Shown here: positions 47,599 through 57,393 of the stretch, one piece after another
Numbering within the stretch: the stretch's first letter is position 1
How the letters are laid out: every line of letters starts with the position of its first letter
Origin: Isoetes taiwanensis
Taxonomy: Eukaryota; Streptophyta; Lycopodiopsida; Isoetales; Isoetaceae
NCBI GenBank assembly: GCA_021234155.1
Contig: JAJEKV010000011.1
Coordinates: 372,001 to 436,000, forward strand
Direction: 5' to 3'
Length of the DNA: 64,000 nt
The notes under the pieces: generated by a model
What the model was told of the DNA's origin: nothing
What the model saw: the letters and a program-made list of their open reading frames with translations, nothing else
Databases searched by the model: none
Made by a program: the position numbers and the translations under genes

Positions 47599-48648
47599 CG
47601 ATCCGAGACATCGGATCGCCATTCTAGAATGGGACGAGCATGCATGTCGTGCATGCATGCGAGCGGCGCATGCCCGTTTTGGTTGGGAGTTCGCTATTTC
47701 AGGCGCGTTTCTGCATCCACGTCTCATCGGCGCTTCCTCTTCTCTCAGCAGTACCTTATTCTCTTTGAATTGTTTCCAGGCAGGGGAGGGGCTTCTTCCT
47801 GCCTGGTTTAGCCAATTTGGCGTTTCTTTCTTGCTATCCTTTTCCGGCCTTTGGCCTCGTCCTGTGACCTTCGTCCTCGATCCTAGTTTGTAAGGAAGTT
47901 CTCTGGTAGTCGGGCGGTTTGTTGGTTTCTGCGAGTCCCATTCTAGAATCTCATCGATCCGAGACATCGGATCGCCATTCTAGAATGGGACGAGCATGCA
48001 TGTCGCGGCATGCATCGCGGGCGCATGCCCGTTTTGGTTGGGAGTTCGCTATTTCAGGCGCGTTTCTGCATCCACGTCTCATCGGCGCTTCCTCTTCTCT
48101 CAGCAGTATCTTATTCTCTTTGAACCCACCCTCCCCCCCTTCTTTGTTTATTGTATTTTGTACAAGTTTCTGTTTATCATGTTTTTTCACCCGCTGGGTG
48201 ATGCTTTTTTTTCCACCCGCTGGGTGATGCTATTCTCTGGTATATTTGTGTTGTCTCGTTTGTTGTGTTGGTGATGTGCAGGTACAGGTGGGCGAGCGGC
48301 ATCTGTTTCGACTTCTCCATGCGGGGATTTTTTGGGAGCGATTCTATGCCTTACGTTTGTCTAAGCCCCTTGCCGAAGGCTTATCACTAGGGTTTTTCCT
48401 CGAAAACCCGAAAGGGCGAGGTTTTTTAATCCCAGTGATAAGCTTTCGGCAGGTACATCAGCCACTCATCTATTAGCATTGTATTTTTTTTTGGGGTCCA
48501 AATGATATAATTGGATTTCCCTTTATTTTTCATGGGTAGTTCGCATGTGGCGGCTACCCACTGTCCACCATTGTAGAAAATCTGCTGAGATGAATGAGAA
48601 GCCTATCTATCGGGCGGTTTGTTGGTTTCTGCGAGCCCCATTCTAGAA
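47599..48648 (+). mobile_element. Dimeric structured repeat, copy B
   Basis: Same two-subunit architecture as copy A, in opposite orientation. The short-middle subunit is about 47620-47949 and the long-middle subunit about 47976-48648. Subunit ends are here a near-perfect inverted pair, cattctagaatgggac (47620-47635, 47976-47991) against gtcccattctagaat (47935-47949). The hairpin is cgatccga-gaca-tcggatcg (47599-47618, 47955-47974). The hairpin sequence differs from copy A but pairing is kept. The long middle contains the LINE-like 3' stem-loop at 48372-48450. An open frame, 48246-48476, is shared with copy A but has no family resemblance. Edges are less clear than for copy A; no sure target duplication. 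Confidence 0.8.
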
Positions 48649-49720
48649 GCAAGCTTAATTGCTTTTTTCCTAATTTAGAACAAAACATAGAGAATTAGAT
48701 AGGATTAAGAGAGGATTTTCTTAATCCAAAGAGACAAGTTTTTAATCGTATTGTTGTCGAGAATGAATATGTTATTACTTTCAGTTTCGCTTACGAGAAA
48801 AAAGGTTACTGCTGACAGTTTAAACTACGCCGACAAGAAGCATTTTTCGCATTTTTCGAGTTAACAGAAAAAAGGGGGATTCGCCGTAAGCAAAAAACAA
48901 CGCGAACCATACGGAAGTTATAAAAAAAAAAAAAAAAAACTTCGCGTAAGTGAAACTATTCGTTTGTGCGAAGTTGTTTCGCGTAAGCGATAAGTTTTTT
49001 TTTATATATCTGCGGCACCGTTTCGAGTTTTTTGCGCAGAAAGAGGCAAATCTTCTGCGCCCTGCCCCACAAACTGTGCCTTTTTTTTGTTTTTTCTTAC
49101 CTTTTCTTAGTTTTAGGCCAAAATTAGTTAGATTTTATTTGTTGTTTCTTTTTTTTAGGTCTAGGTGTAGTCCATGGTTAGGTGTGTTGGATCAGTATTT
49201 GCAAGTCCAACTATCTCAATAGAACTCATTTTAGAAAGTTTTGAAGGCCGACTAAAAAGACTCGAGAAATGGCAACTTATCAATACGGTATATTTGTGGT
49301 TCTTACTATGGAACAAGTTTTTGTATTAATTTAACATTTTTCGCACGTTTGCACAAACACAAGTTGACACTTTGAAGCAATTTTAGAGTGTCCACGTTGA
49401 CGCCAAGTAGGATTTTTTTGCAAAGTAGGATTTTTTTTGCAAGTGGATGCTATTCCAACCGTTTGATTCCATCTACGGTGAAGAAAATACATGAAAATTC
49501 CAGCGTGTTCAGGGGCGTGGGAAGTTATGCTGGCATTAGAGAGAACGAGAATTCGTATTGGCTCGTTCCCATCTCTATTTTTGCTGCGTTTTTTTCCCTC
49601 TAGGCCTGCCGGCTGCCTCTGCCGGAATCCACAAAGAGGTCGATGGAGGTCATTTGAATCTACACAAGAGAGGTCGCTTGCACTAGAGGAGTACCTCTGT
49701 TTCTGGTATTCTTAACAGGT
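48649..49720. other. Unassigned stretch with repeated TTCGC/TAAG motifs
   Basis: Between 48785 and 48995 the motif ttcgc-gtaag and variants recurs (tttcgcttacg, ttcgccgtaagc, ttcgcgtaagtga, ttcgcgtaagcga) around an 18-base A-run at 48924-48941. No gene is recognised; the rest is T-rich. Confidence 0.45.
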
Positions 49721-49724
49721 ATTC

Positions 49725-50030
49725 TGGTTAGTTGCTAGCTTTCTGAAGTTACCAATTCGGGATGTAGTAACATGGAACACAATGATTGCAGGGGATCACG
49801 AAGAAGCTCAGCTGGCACTGAACTGTTGTCAAGAGATGCAACTGGAGGGTATGATTCCAGATTTCGTGACTTTCGTAGGTGCCTTGAAAGCATATGCCAT
49901 CATGAGAGCATTAAATCAGGCCAGGCTCTTACACGAATAAGATGTTCAATGGGCTTGAACTAAACCTTATTTTAGGTAGTAATTTGGTTGATATGTACGT
50001 TAAATGTGGGAATCTAGAGGATCTAGAGGC
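49725..50030 (+). pseudogene. Pentatricopeptide-repeat (PPR) fragment
   Basis: The plus frame starting near 49746 reads RDVVTWNTMIAG, then LNCCQEMQLEGMIPDFVTF and VGALKAYAIMRALNQARLLHE followed by a stop. After a shift it reads GSNLVDMYVKCGNLED. These are about one and a half consecutive units of a PLS-type PPR array, whose full proteins edit or process organellar RNA. No start, no further repeats and no E/DYW tail are seen nearby. It is a decayed piece. Confidence 0.75.
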
Positions 50031-51915
50031 TGGAGGAAATATTGATAAGCTCGGCAAAGTATGATGTTTTTTGGCAAAGTGAAGATCTGTCTTGGTCTTT
50101 GCGCAGTTTTCCTAGGTAAATTATTCCATATTTTGATTTCGTCTTTGTGGCAGTTCATAAATGATAAGATTTGTGATTCTTGGCTAATCTGGCTCAGGGT
50201 ATGCTTGCACAGGTGAGTGGATGAATTGGTCAAAATAGAAGATGAAGCACATCTTATTCTGCAATGACTAGGATATCAGGATCTGAGAGCTCGGTACAAT
50301 ATCAGGGTACAAACGTTGGCATATTTCTTTGCACTTGAATCTAGCATATATGGTAACAACTTGATTGAATTTTGCGAAAAATAAGAGATATTTCTAGAAA
50401 GCTTTACATGTCTTTTAGACAATGGAAGATGAGAGACTAGAGGTTAACAATGCCCAAATTGAGGGTGCATTAGGCATGTAGGAATTTTGATTTATATATG
50501 TGTTGTCAATCATTTTCTAGACCTGATCATTTTTTATTATTACTTTAGTTCATTAACCTCTGCAATACACTAGGAAGGGAGCTTAAGGAGACGATATCTC
50601 GATGTTGCATCATTCTTGTGATGCGGTCAAGATTTGATCATCTTATGCCTGAAATTATTAGGAGGTATTAGACATGGTGGCTTGGCATCTTGTACTGATT
50701 CACCACGTAAAACATATGTGCTGCTACGTATAATAGGTGAGCTACTTCCTGACATGTCAAACAATATACAAATAGCCAATGACTAGGCCTCATTTCTTGG
50801 GAGGTTCAGAAACAGGAGTTGGCTCTTCAATTGAGCCATTACTTGCTGCAAGTATGGAGCTGAGTGTAAACAGTAGGATTTTTTTGCTAGAATGTTGTTT
50901 TAGACTTGGCATCTTGTACTGATTCACCACATTAAACATTATAATAGGTGAGCTACTTCCTGATATGTCAAACAATACACAAATAGCCAATAACTAGGCC
51001 TCAATTTCTTGGGAGGTTCAGAAACAGGAGTTGACTCTTCAATTGAGCCATTACTTGCTGCAAGTAAGGAACTGAGTGTAAAGAATAGGATTTTCTTGCT
51101 GGAATGTTGTTTTAGAGAGTTCTGAAGCATTTTGTAGGGATCCGACTTGGGTCATTCGTTTTGGCCTCACATTCAATCTGCTTTGTTTTCCGAAATTCCT
51201 GGAGTCTTTTCTTCAGCAATCTGTACAAAACTGCTTGGTTCCACTAGAATATTCTGGTAAATCTGCTAGGATTCAGTTTTAAGGATCTGGCCATGTTCTT
51301 GAGAGTATTTACCAATGTAAAGCAGAAATCCTCAATTTATATAAAGACGATGGTGTCAGTAAGGGAGACAATTTGTGTTCAACTTGGGTGTGGGCAGCGA
51401 TTATTGCAAAGGAGGTAAGACTAGATAATTGCAAGGATCTGTACAAGATTAAGGGATCTGTGCTGCTAGTGTTGACTTGGAATGTTATGCCTGCTTTGAA
51501 AGGTTTGTAAGATTATGTCTGCATTGTCCCTCACATAGGCATGACATTTATACTCAAAAAGTTGCAGCAGAATCTGCTCTGAGACGCTTAAAACTGATCT
51601 GCAAAATGGAAGGCAGCTCTTGATCCATAATTCACTTAGCCTATTGCAAGAAACTACTTTGGCCTAATGCACTTAAGATGAGGCAAATTAGCAATAGTTT
51701 TCCACCTAGAAGATGACACTCGATTGTTGTTAGATTCTTAGGTTGAGTGGAATCCTTGCCTACAGTCAGTTCCTGCATTTTGGCTTATAGTTTGTCTTCT
51801 TAGAGTACAGTACATTTGCATCCTCAGTTAAGTTAAGATTTGATTTTTATGCATACGTATAGATCTATCGTTTTTTTATTGTTCGGGTTAAATTTAGTAC
51901 CACTGCTTCTTTATT
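50031..51915. other. Stretch with a tandem duplication and no clear gene
   Basis: It may hold the missing 5' exons of the cornichon-like gene that follows, but I could not identify them. Otherwise only the duplication at 50683-51113 stands out. Confidence 0.4.
50683..51113. repeat. Tandem duplication of ~210-220 bp
   Basis: Unit 1 (50683-50904) and unit 2 (50906-51113) both run from cttggcatcttgtactgatt through aggtgagctacttcctga to gaatgttgttttaga, with roughly 90% identity. Copy 2 lacks a short gtgctgctacg-like insert. Confidence 0.9.
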
Positions 51916-51920
51916 TACAG

Positions 51921-52531
51921 CTTCTTTCCCTGTCAGACCTGGAGTTCGATACCCATTTAAATTTTCTGCAAGAATTAACGAATTTGTGATTCTAGAATTT
52001 GTGATACATGGGATCCTAGCATCATTGTACCTCATCTCTGGGCACTGGTTCATGTTCTTGCTTAATGTGCCCTTGTTACATATTCATACAAGACTGTAAG
52101 TGCTTCTTTCTTTACATCTTGCATATATGTGGAAGATGATCATTGGCTTTTTCCTTTGTTAACAGTTCATCTGACAGAAATAATGAGTTGAATTGACGTC
52201 TTTAACGTTTATCATTGCTGCTATTAATCAATTTCAGTTGTTTTTCAGGTATACGAAAAAGCAGCATCTAGTAGATGTTACTGAGATATTTAATCAGCTT
52301 GGATATGAGAAAAAGTACCATCTTATTAAACTTGCCTTTTATGTTTTCCTCCTCTGCATAATAATGTATAGGTATACACTGAAATTACAGCTGAACAGAA
52401 TATTAAAATTATCATTGACCGGCATGTATGATGATGATGACGATGATGCAGCTTGTAATGGCTTCGGCGGCCCTAATAATTGGCTCTGTCATCCAGTCAA
52501 CTTCTTGAAGTTTGAGATCCATGGTCTCTAA
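51921..52531 (+). pseudogene. Cornichon (CNIH) homolog, partial, one frameshift
   Basis: Cornichons are small ER membrane cargo receptors that load membrane proteins into COPII vesicles. The exon at 51921-52095 gives LSLSDLEFD, a one-base shift near 51962, then SARINEFVILEFVIHGIL and SGHWFMFLLNVPLLHIHTR. A GTAAGT donor and the acceptor before 52249 join CT to GTATACG in frame. The next exon gives YTKKQHLVDVTEIFNQLGYE and the last hydrophobic helix. The joined middle and C-terminal part matches plant cornichons closely. The first exon is not found. Beyond ~52390 the frame runs through a GAT repeat into a D6 tail unlike the family. It is either a recent pseudogene or a gene with one consensus error. 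Confidence 0.8.
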
Positions 52532-52940
52532 CTCAGGCCAGCTAGTTATGGGGCAAATCTTAAATACTTATGCATACGCATTGTTAATTATGGATTCTTT
52601 GAAAGTTGTCAGAGATCCGATGATACAATTTCCTAGCTCTTGTTAGACAAAACAGAATGTGCCCTAGCTGAAGGCAAGCTCATAGGCTTCTGATTCCTGG
52701 AACAAATTTGAAATTCTTTGGATCCTAGGGAATTGACAATAGAACATCTATACAAGTGACACATGTTTTTTGGTCACAGAATTTCCATATTTGATGACAC
52801 TAAAAAGTTCTGCCAACTTTGTAGTGGTGAAATTGAAAATTCTGAACTTAAGGCGGTTGAGTCTATGTTACAGTAATGCAGTGCAAGAAGTTATTTTTGT
52901 AACAAAGTAATTAGGCAGTGTCAGCCCTTACCCATAATCA

Positions 52941-53030
52941 ACAACAACTGTTAAGTTGCCTCTGCAAGTTACCAACAGCAACTGCTAAGTTGCCTCTGCA
53001 AGTTACCAGGAGTAGCTGCTAAGTTATCTC
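52941..53030. repeat. Three ~37-bp tandem units
   Basis: aactgctaagttgcctctgc followed by aagttacca, about three times, the last unit diverged. Confidence 0.85.
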
Positions 53031-54440
53031 TTGGATTAGGGCCTAATGATCAAATCCATGAGGAGAATAGGTTTGCAGCTCATTGGTTAAGGGTGATAGA
53101 TTGCAGTCCTCTTTGGCCATGCCTATCTTTCAAACCATACCTTCAAATTAATTGATAATCGTTTTTAAATTCTTCAAAACCTGAAAGCCAGGTGCTTTTA
53201 AAAAGAAATGTTTATCTGTTGTGCCTACTGAGGCCATCAAATGTTCAGAGACAACTCATTGCAGTATAGAACATATTTGTCTAGCACGTTGGTTGAGAAT
53301 TCCAAGTTCTAGTGATAATTCTTTTCTGGGATATTTTATTGAGCAAAAAACTGTGCAGTCTTTAACTTTGAAATATACACTTTGTTCCAGGTTTTGAAAA
53401 GTTGTAGTAGTGAGGCAATTTATCCATGTGCTTGTTGTTTTGTGTTGTATATGGCTCTTCTCAAGAATGCTATATTGATGTCCAGCAAATGGAACTGTGA
53501 AGGTTTTTATCGTCCATATTAAAAGAACTGACACAATTATCATTTAGAGCTTAGATCAAGAGTTTCTTTGGATATACTTATATGCTTAACTTCGAATATC
53601 TATGCTTAGGGATAGTTTTGTATTCCATCTTTCAATTCAATACTTGCTAATGCTACAGAAGGTATTGGGCCTGTCACATCACTCTTACCATTATCATGCA
53701 TTAAATCATTCATTTTGGAAATTGTTTACAAACGATGCCCCACTCATAAGTTCAATCTTCCGCACAAGGAGAAGCGCAATTTCCGAGAAGTCCATAAATA
53801 CACAAGTGCGTCCTATTCTTCGTGAAGTTTCCTAACCACACAATGGCATAGCAACATATAGTACAATGCTCAACTTCTGTGCATTTTGAGTCTCCTATGC
53901 GTGAAAACAATTCTAACCACATCTCTAAACTCCATTCCTGGGAACTATGTTAGCACTGGTACTCTCGCCTGGTCCCTAGAAGAGATGACATTTTACTCCA
54001 TCCACAGGGACAAGATTTAACAACAGCTTTGTGACTACTAATCTAGGAAAAAAGAGTCGCACCCTTTAGTTGCCTTCATTTGCAGCATTTTCTAGAGACA
54101 TCAACCCTTTCGTTGGAAAATGTTCTTGCGTCCATGCCTTAACGACCACCCTGAGCTTGTTATTTCAAGATGTATTTGATTGTAATGTTTACTAATCAAG
54201 TATTTGACTTTGTCAACTTGCTGAAATGCCTCCAATCATGTTGATGTGCAAAGCATAATTTACGATTCAAAGTGGCTTCCAATATGTAGTCTCTAATTTT
54301 CAAAGATAAAGTGACCTAGCACACAAAATCGCATTTAAATGTGGCAGATTTATCACTAACACATGACTTTGCATATCTAGTTGGAATTTGCTCTTATAGG
54401 ATGCCTTCACTTTCATAACGCACTGAGTTTCTGCCTTGAA
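53031..54440. other. Stretch without a recognised gene
   Basis: Short motif-free ORFs only. It lies 3' of the minus-strand EVE-domain gene and may include its untranslated end. Confidence 0.4.
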
Positions 54441-54460
54441 AACAACAAAAAGTAGTGCAT

Positions 54461-54919
54461 TCAGGAACGTTTTCTCTTCTTCCCTCCATATTCTATTTCT
54501 TTCAAACCCTCATCCCCTGCCCTTTCACAGATAATGTTCCAAATCTCTTTGCTTACTGGCATAACAGATAATCGTGGCTGCTTAAATAGCACAAAATCTT
54601 TGATAGACTCATCACTCTTAAGCTCAGCTAAACTGACTGGCTTGCTGAAGTGTCTAACTTCCTTTACATCAACCATTCCACATTTGCCTTTAGTGTCTGA
54701 AGGGTCTGAATAAAATGACTTTACAACTTGCACTATTCCAACTATTTCTTTTGTTTTTCCAGTGTGATAGAAGAAACAGAAATCACCAACCTTCATACTC
54801 TTCATGAAATTTTGCGCTTGCGCATTTCTTACACCATCCCAAACCGACAGACCTGAATTGGCGCCTTGGTCCTGCCATGACCACTCAGCAGGTTCTGTTT
54901 TCAGTAGCCAGTAAGACAT
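54461..54919 (-). CDS. EVE-domain protein, THYN1-like
   Basis: A 152-codon single-exon gene. EVE domains form a PUA-like pocket thought to bind modified bases in nucleic acids; the eukaryotic THYN1 group is nuclear, its exact role unsettled. The start MSYWLLKTEPAEWSW is the family's hallmark, with YWLLKTEP in the first strand. WDGVRN and AQNFMK follow, then VGDFCFFYHTGK (pocket region), FVLFKQPRLSVMPV near residue 110-125 and WNIICERAG. The C-terminus is basic (GGKKRKRS), a likely nuclear localisation signal. Length and start fit family members without the long N-terminal extension seen in animals. No introns and no lesions. This is the best-preserved gene besides LPR. A 5' exon adding residues cannot be excluded. 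Confidence 0.92.
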   Translation of the reverse strand: MSYWLLKTEPAEWSWQDQGANSGLSVWDGVRNAQAQNFMKSMKVGDFCFFYHTGKTKEIVGIVQVVKSFYSDPSDTKGKCGMVDVKEVRHFSKPVSLAELKSDESIKDFVLFKQPRLSVMPVSKEIWNIICERAGDEGLKEIEYGGKKRKRS

Positions 54920-55218
54920 CTGAGACGTGATAGATAGATTACTATTAGATTCCGTAACTTATTAAAACATTTCGTAAAACGGCCGAATCAATGACAATAT
55001 GATATTTCCCCCCTTCGCTGTGATCTTGTAAAGCAAACAGAATATTTGTATTCAGGCCCTTTTCTAAAAATGTGAAGCATCAGATAGAAGGGAACGCACC
55101 TGGACGAAGCCGACCTTCTGCAACGTAAACCCTAACAAAAGCTTTGTTTTCAAAAAACATATTTGCCGCATAAAATAAGCAGTGCATTTTATTTAATTGA
55201 AATAACTCAATATTTATT

Positions 55219-56235
55219 CCTTAACAACGTGGCCCTCAAAGTTTTATAGCTAGATGTTGTCGGTTGGTTGCAAGTAGGTTTCCCAATGACTGTTTTGGCG
55301 GATTTGTTGGTCTTCTTTTTGGTGGAAATTGCCTTGGCCGTAGGATAGGGCCTTTTTTCCCGAGGTTGAAATTCGACGATCGGATTTGCAGAGGACGGAA
55401 TTAGGATGTTTACCAGAAGCCTAAAGGGTGCACACATGGATATGTGATTTTGGAGCTAGCAGATTTCGGTCGAATTTGTTGGAGTGCTGCTTTTGGATCT
55501 GCTGCAAGCATGCCTGCATTTTTATCAGAGGTAGAAAGGCTCCCGAGTGTTGAATCAAGGGTCCTGCACATGATTAAAAGCTCAAATTGTAAAGGGAAAA
55601 ATGGGCCTAGCAACAAAATCCAACAAGAAATCGGCCCAGATTGCTAATTGCTAAGAATAAGATTGATTGGTTGATTTATGAAGCATGTTATTGAAATTAG
55701 TGTGGCCAGGCTTGCTTTTCATGCTTTTCGGGTTTGAATCAGGCACCAATTTGGAATTAGTCTGGCTGAGGTTTTCTTGATTTTCGACGTCTGGATCAGG
55801 CCCTGATTTGCTTTGGTTCTGCGTGGCAGATTGGAGGCTTAGATTTGTGCACCGATTATTTGCTCATTGCTCAGTTCTTTGTTTATGTGTCTCATGTTTT
55901 TCAAAGCCTCATATTCTGCCTAAATCTCATCCATTCTGGCGGAGCTGCACTTGCAGCGAATCTTTTCTTCGAATCCATGCCCGAAGTGCAGCGGATCTTC
56001 TTTTCTCTCCCTTCCCCGGATTGGAACAAGCGGTGCTGTCTTGGGTGTATATTGCCATGTGTACGGCCAAGCTTTTTTCTTGCATCCAGTGGTTGGAAAT
56101 CAACGGTGGTGTTTTTCTTTTTTCTTGAATTTTTTGGTATAGCGATTAGGATGGGTATAGCTAGATGTTGTCGGTTGGTTGCAAGTGGTGTTACCCACTA
56201 ATAACACCTTAACAACCTGGCCCTCAAGTTTGTGC
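55219..56235. repeat. Shared block pair ~0.95 kb apart, blocks in swapped order
   Basis: atagctagatgttgtcggtt-ggttgcaagt occurs at 55246-55275 and 56156-56187, and ccttaacaac-tggccctcaa at 55219-55240 and 56209-56230. The two blocks are in opposite order at the two sites, so this is not a simple LTR pair; it may be the ends of an unrecognised element. Confidence 0.6.
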
Positions 56236-56285
56236 TGAGATCATATCTCAGCCGTAGGTTGCAATGGTATTACCCCTAGTCTGTA

Positions 56286-56403
56286 TAGGGGAATGGTGAC
56301 ACCATTTACCATTCCTTCACGTAGAGAGGGGCCCCGCGACCGGCGGTAGCCGGGAGCAGGTCTCTCGGAGTGGAGGAATGGTGGACCAGACACCATTCCC
56401 CTA
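56286..56403. repeat. Inverted repeat, possible small hairpin element
   Basis: taggggaatggtg starts the left arm (56286-56315) and its complement caccattccccta ends the right arm (56375-56403). Arms of ~29 bases enclose a GC-rich centre (gaggggccccgcgaccgg). Confidence 0.7.
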
Positions 56404-56855
56404 CAAAATAGAAATAGGAAAGCGGCGCTTGAAGATTTCTACCTGTGAAGCTTTTCTTCTGTAGATCCGACCTATGAAGATTTCTACCTGTGAAGCTTTT
56501 TCTGTAGATTCGATCCAAGTCTGCCATATTTCTACTTGCGGAGAGCCCAACATTTACGAAGAGCCCTGATCCGGCATAGTTTTACCTGCGAGGATCCGAG
56601 GCAGCTACGAAGATCCGGCACCTGCAAAGAGCTCGAAGACATCCCTGCATTTTTGCTCAAACTGGCGACAGAAACCCTAAACAGAATCGGTCCAAACCCT
56701 AAAAAAGCACTCAGAAAAACCTGGAATAGCCAGTTGCGCGGAATCACGTCACCTGAATTCCATTCCGCATCATTGGGGTCGCCACGTATGCGCTCTAGGG
56801 AATATCTGCGACCCTATTTCTATTTTGTCATGCCAAATGGCCATAAGCTTGTTAT

Positions 56856-57310
56856 GAATAGAATAGAATAGAATAGTTTTTTTAACATCCACGGAGACCA
56901 ATAGGTCATGGGACCCATACAATGGGCTAGTACAATCATTACTGCTAGGATTAAAAAACCCCTACCTCGAAAGGTTTTCAGGGGAAAAACCTTTGCAGTA
57001 ATGATGATACTAGACAAACAGATATAATGACTACTGGGGGCTCAGTAATTGCAGACGTTTATCTAGAACCTCAAGTATGTATAATGCCAAGTCATGCACA
57101 GATGGTGCTCTGAGAAGTTGTGGAAGCGTGGAATGGAATGCAAAGGTCAAAAAATGATTCCGGACTATCTCAAAAGCAGGGCAACTCAGAAGAGTATGGC
57201 TTTCATCTTCAATAACCTGTAACTGGCAACAGGCATATAGTCTCGCTTCTCGCGGTAATTGCGGCCATGAAAACCACCATAAAAGATCTCGGGCCCAAGT
57301 TGTTAAGGCG
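56856..57310 (-). mobile_element. LINE 3' fragment with stem-loop and (CTATT)n tail
   Basis: The minus strand begins near 57310 inside the C-terminal coding region, with CCQLQVIEDESHTLLSCPAF, the Cys/His C-terminal motif also seen at 45772. The 3' untranslated region carries a stem of 11 perfect pairs (57005-56995 with 56945-56935) around ggttttt-cccc and gggg-ttttttaatcc. Then ggtctccgtgg and a (CTATT)n tail at 56876-56856 close the element. It is a 5'-truncated insertion. Confidence 0.82.
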
Positions 57311-57393
57311 GATAATGCCCTAGAACTCGGGTGTTATGCCCCAACCCGAGTTTGTTATAGTGGGGCATAACACCCGAGTTCTAGGGTGTTATC
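57311..57393. repeat. Long near-perfect palindrome, 32-base arms
   Basis: Arms 57311-57342 and 57362-57393 match at 30 of 32 positions around a 19-base loop. The loop repeats part of the arm (aacccgagtt). It begins exactly where the LINE fragment's coding similarity ends. Confidence 0.92.

Larger units (their letters stand above)
54950..56850. other. Stretch with scattered repeats, no clear gene
   Basis: ORFs of 60-118 codons occur (55808-56201) without dependable motifs. The repeats are listed separately: a direct pair at 55219-55276 / 56155-56235, an inverted pair at 56286-56403, and a duplicated gatttctacctgtgaagctt at about 56434-56515. Confidence 0.4.

Noticed and set aside
55808-56201. 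PPR-like fragment (text resembling a repeat ending in FFESMPE)
   Set aside because: One short resemblance in overlapping frames; not enough to separate from chance.
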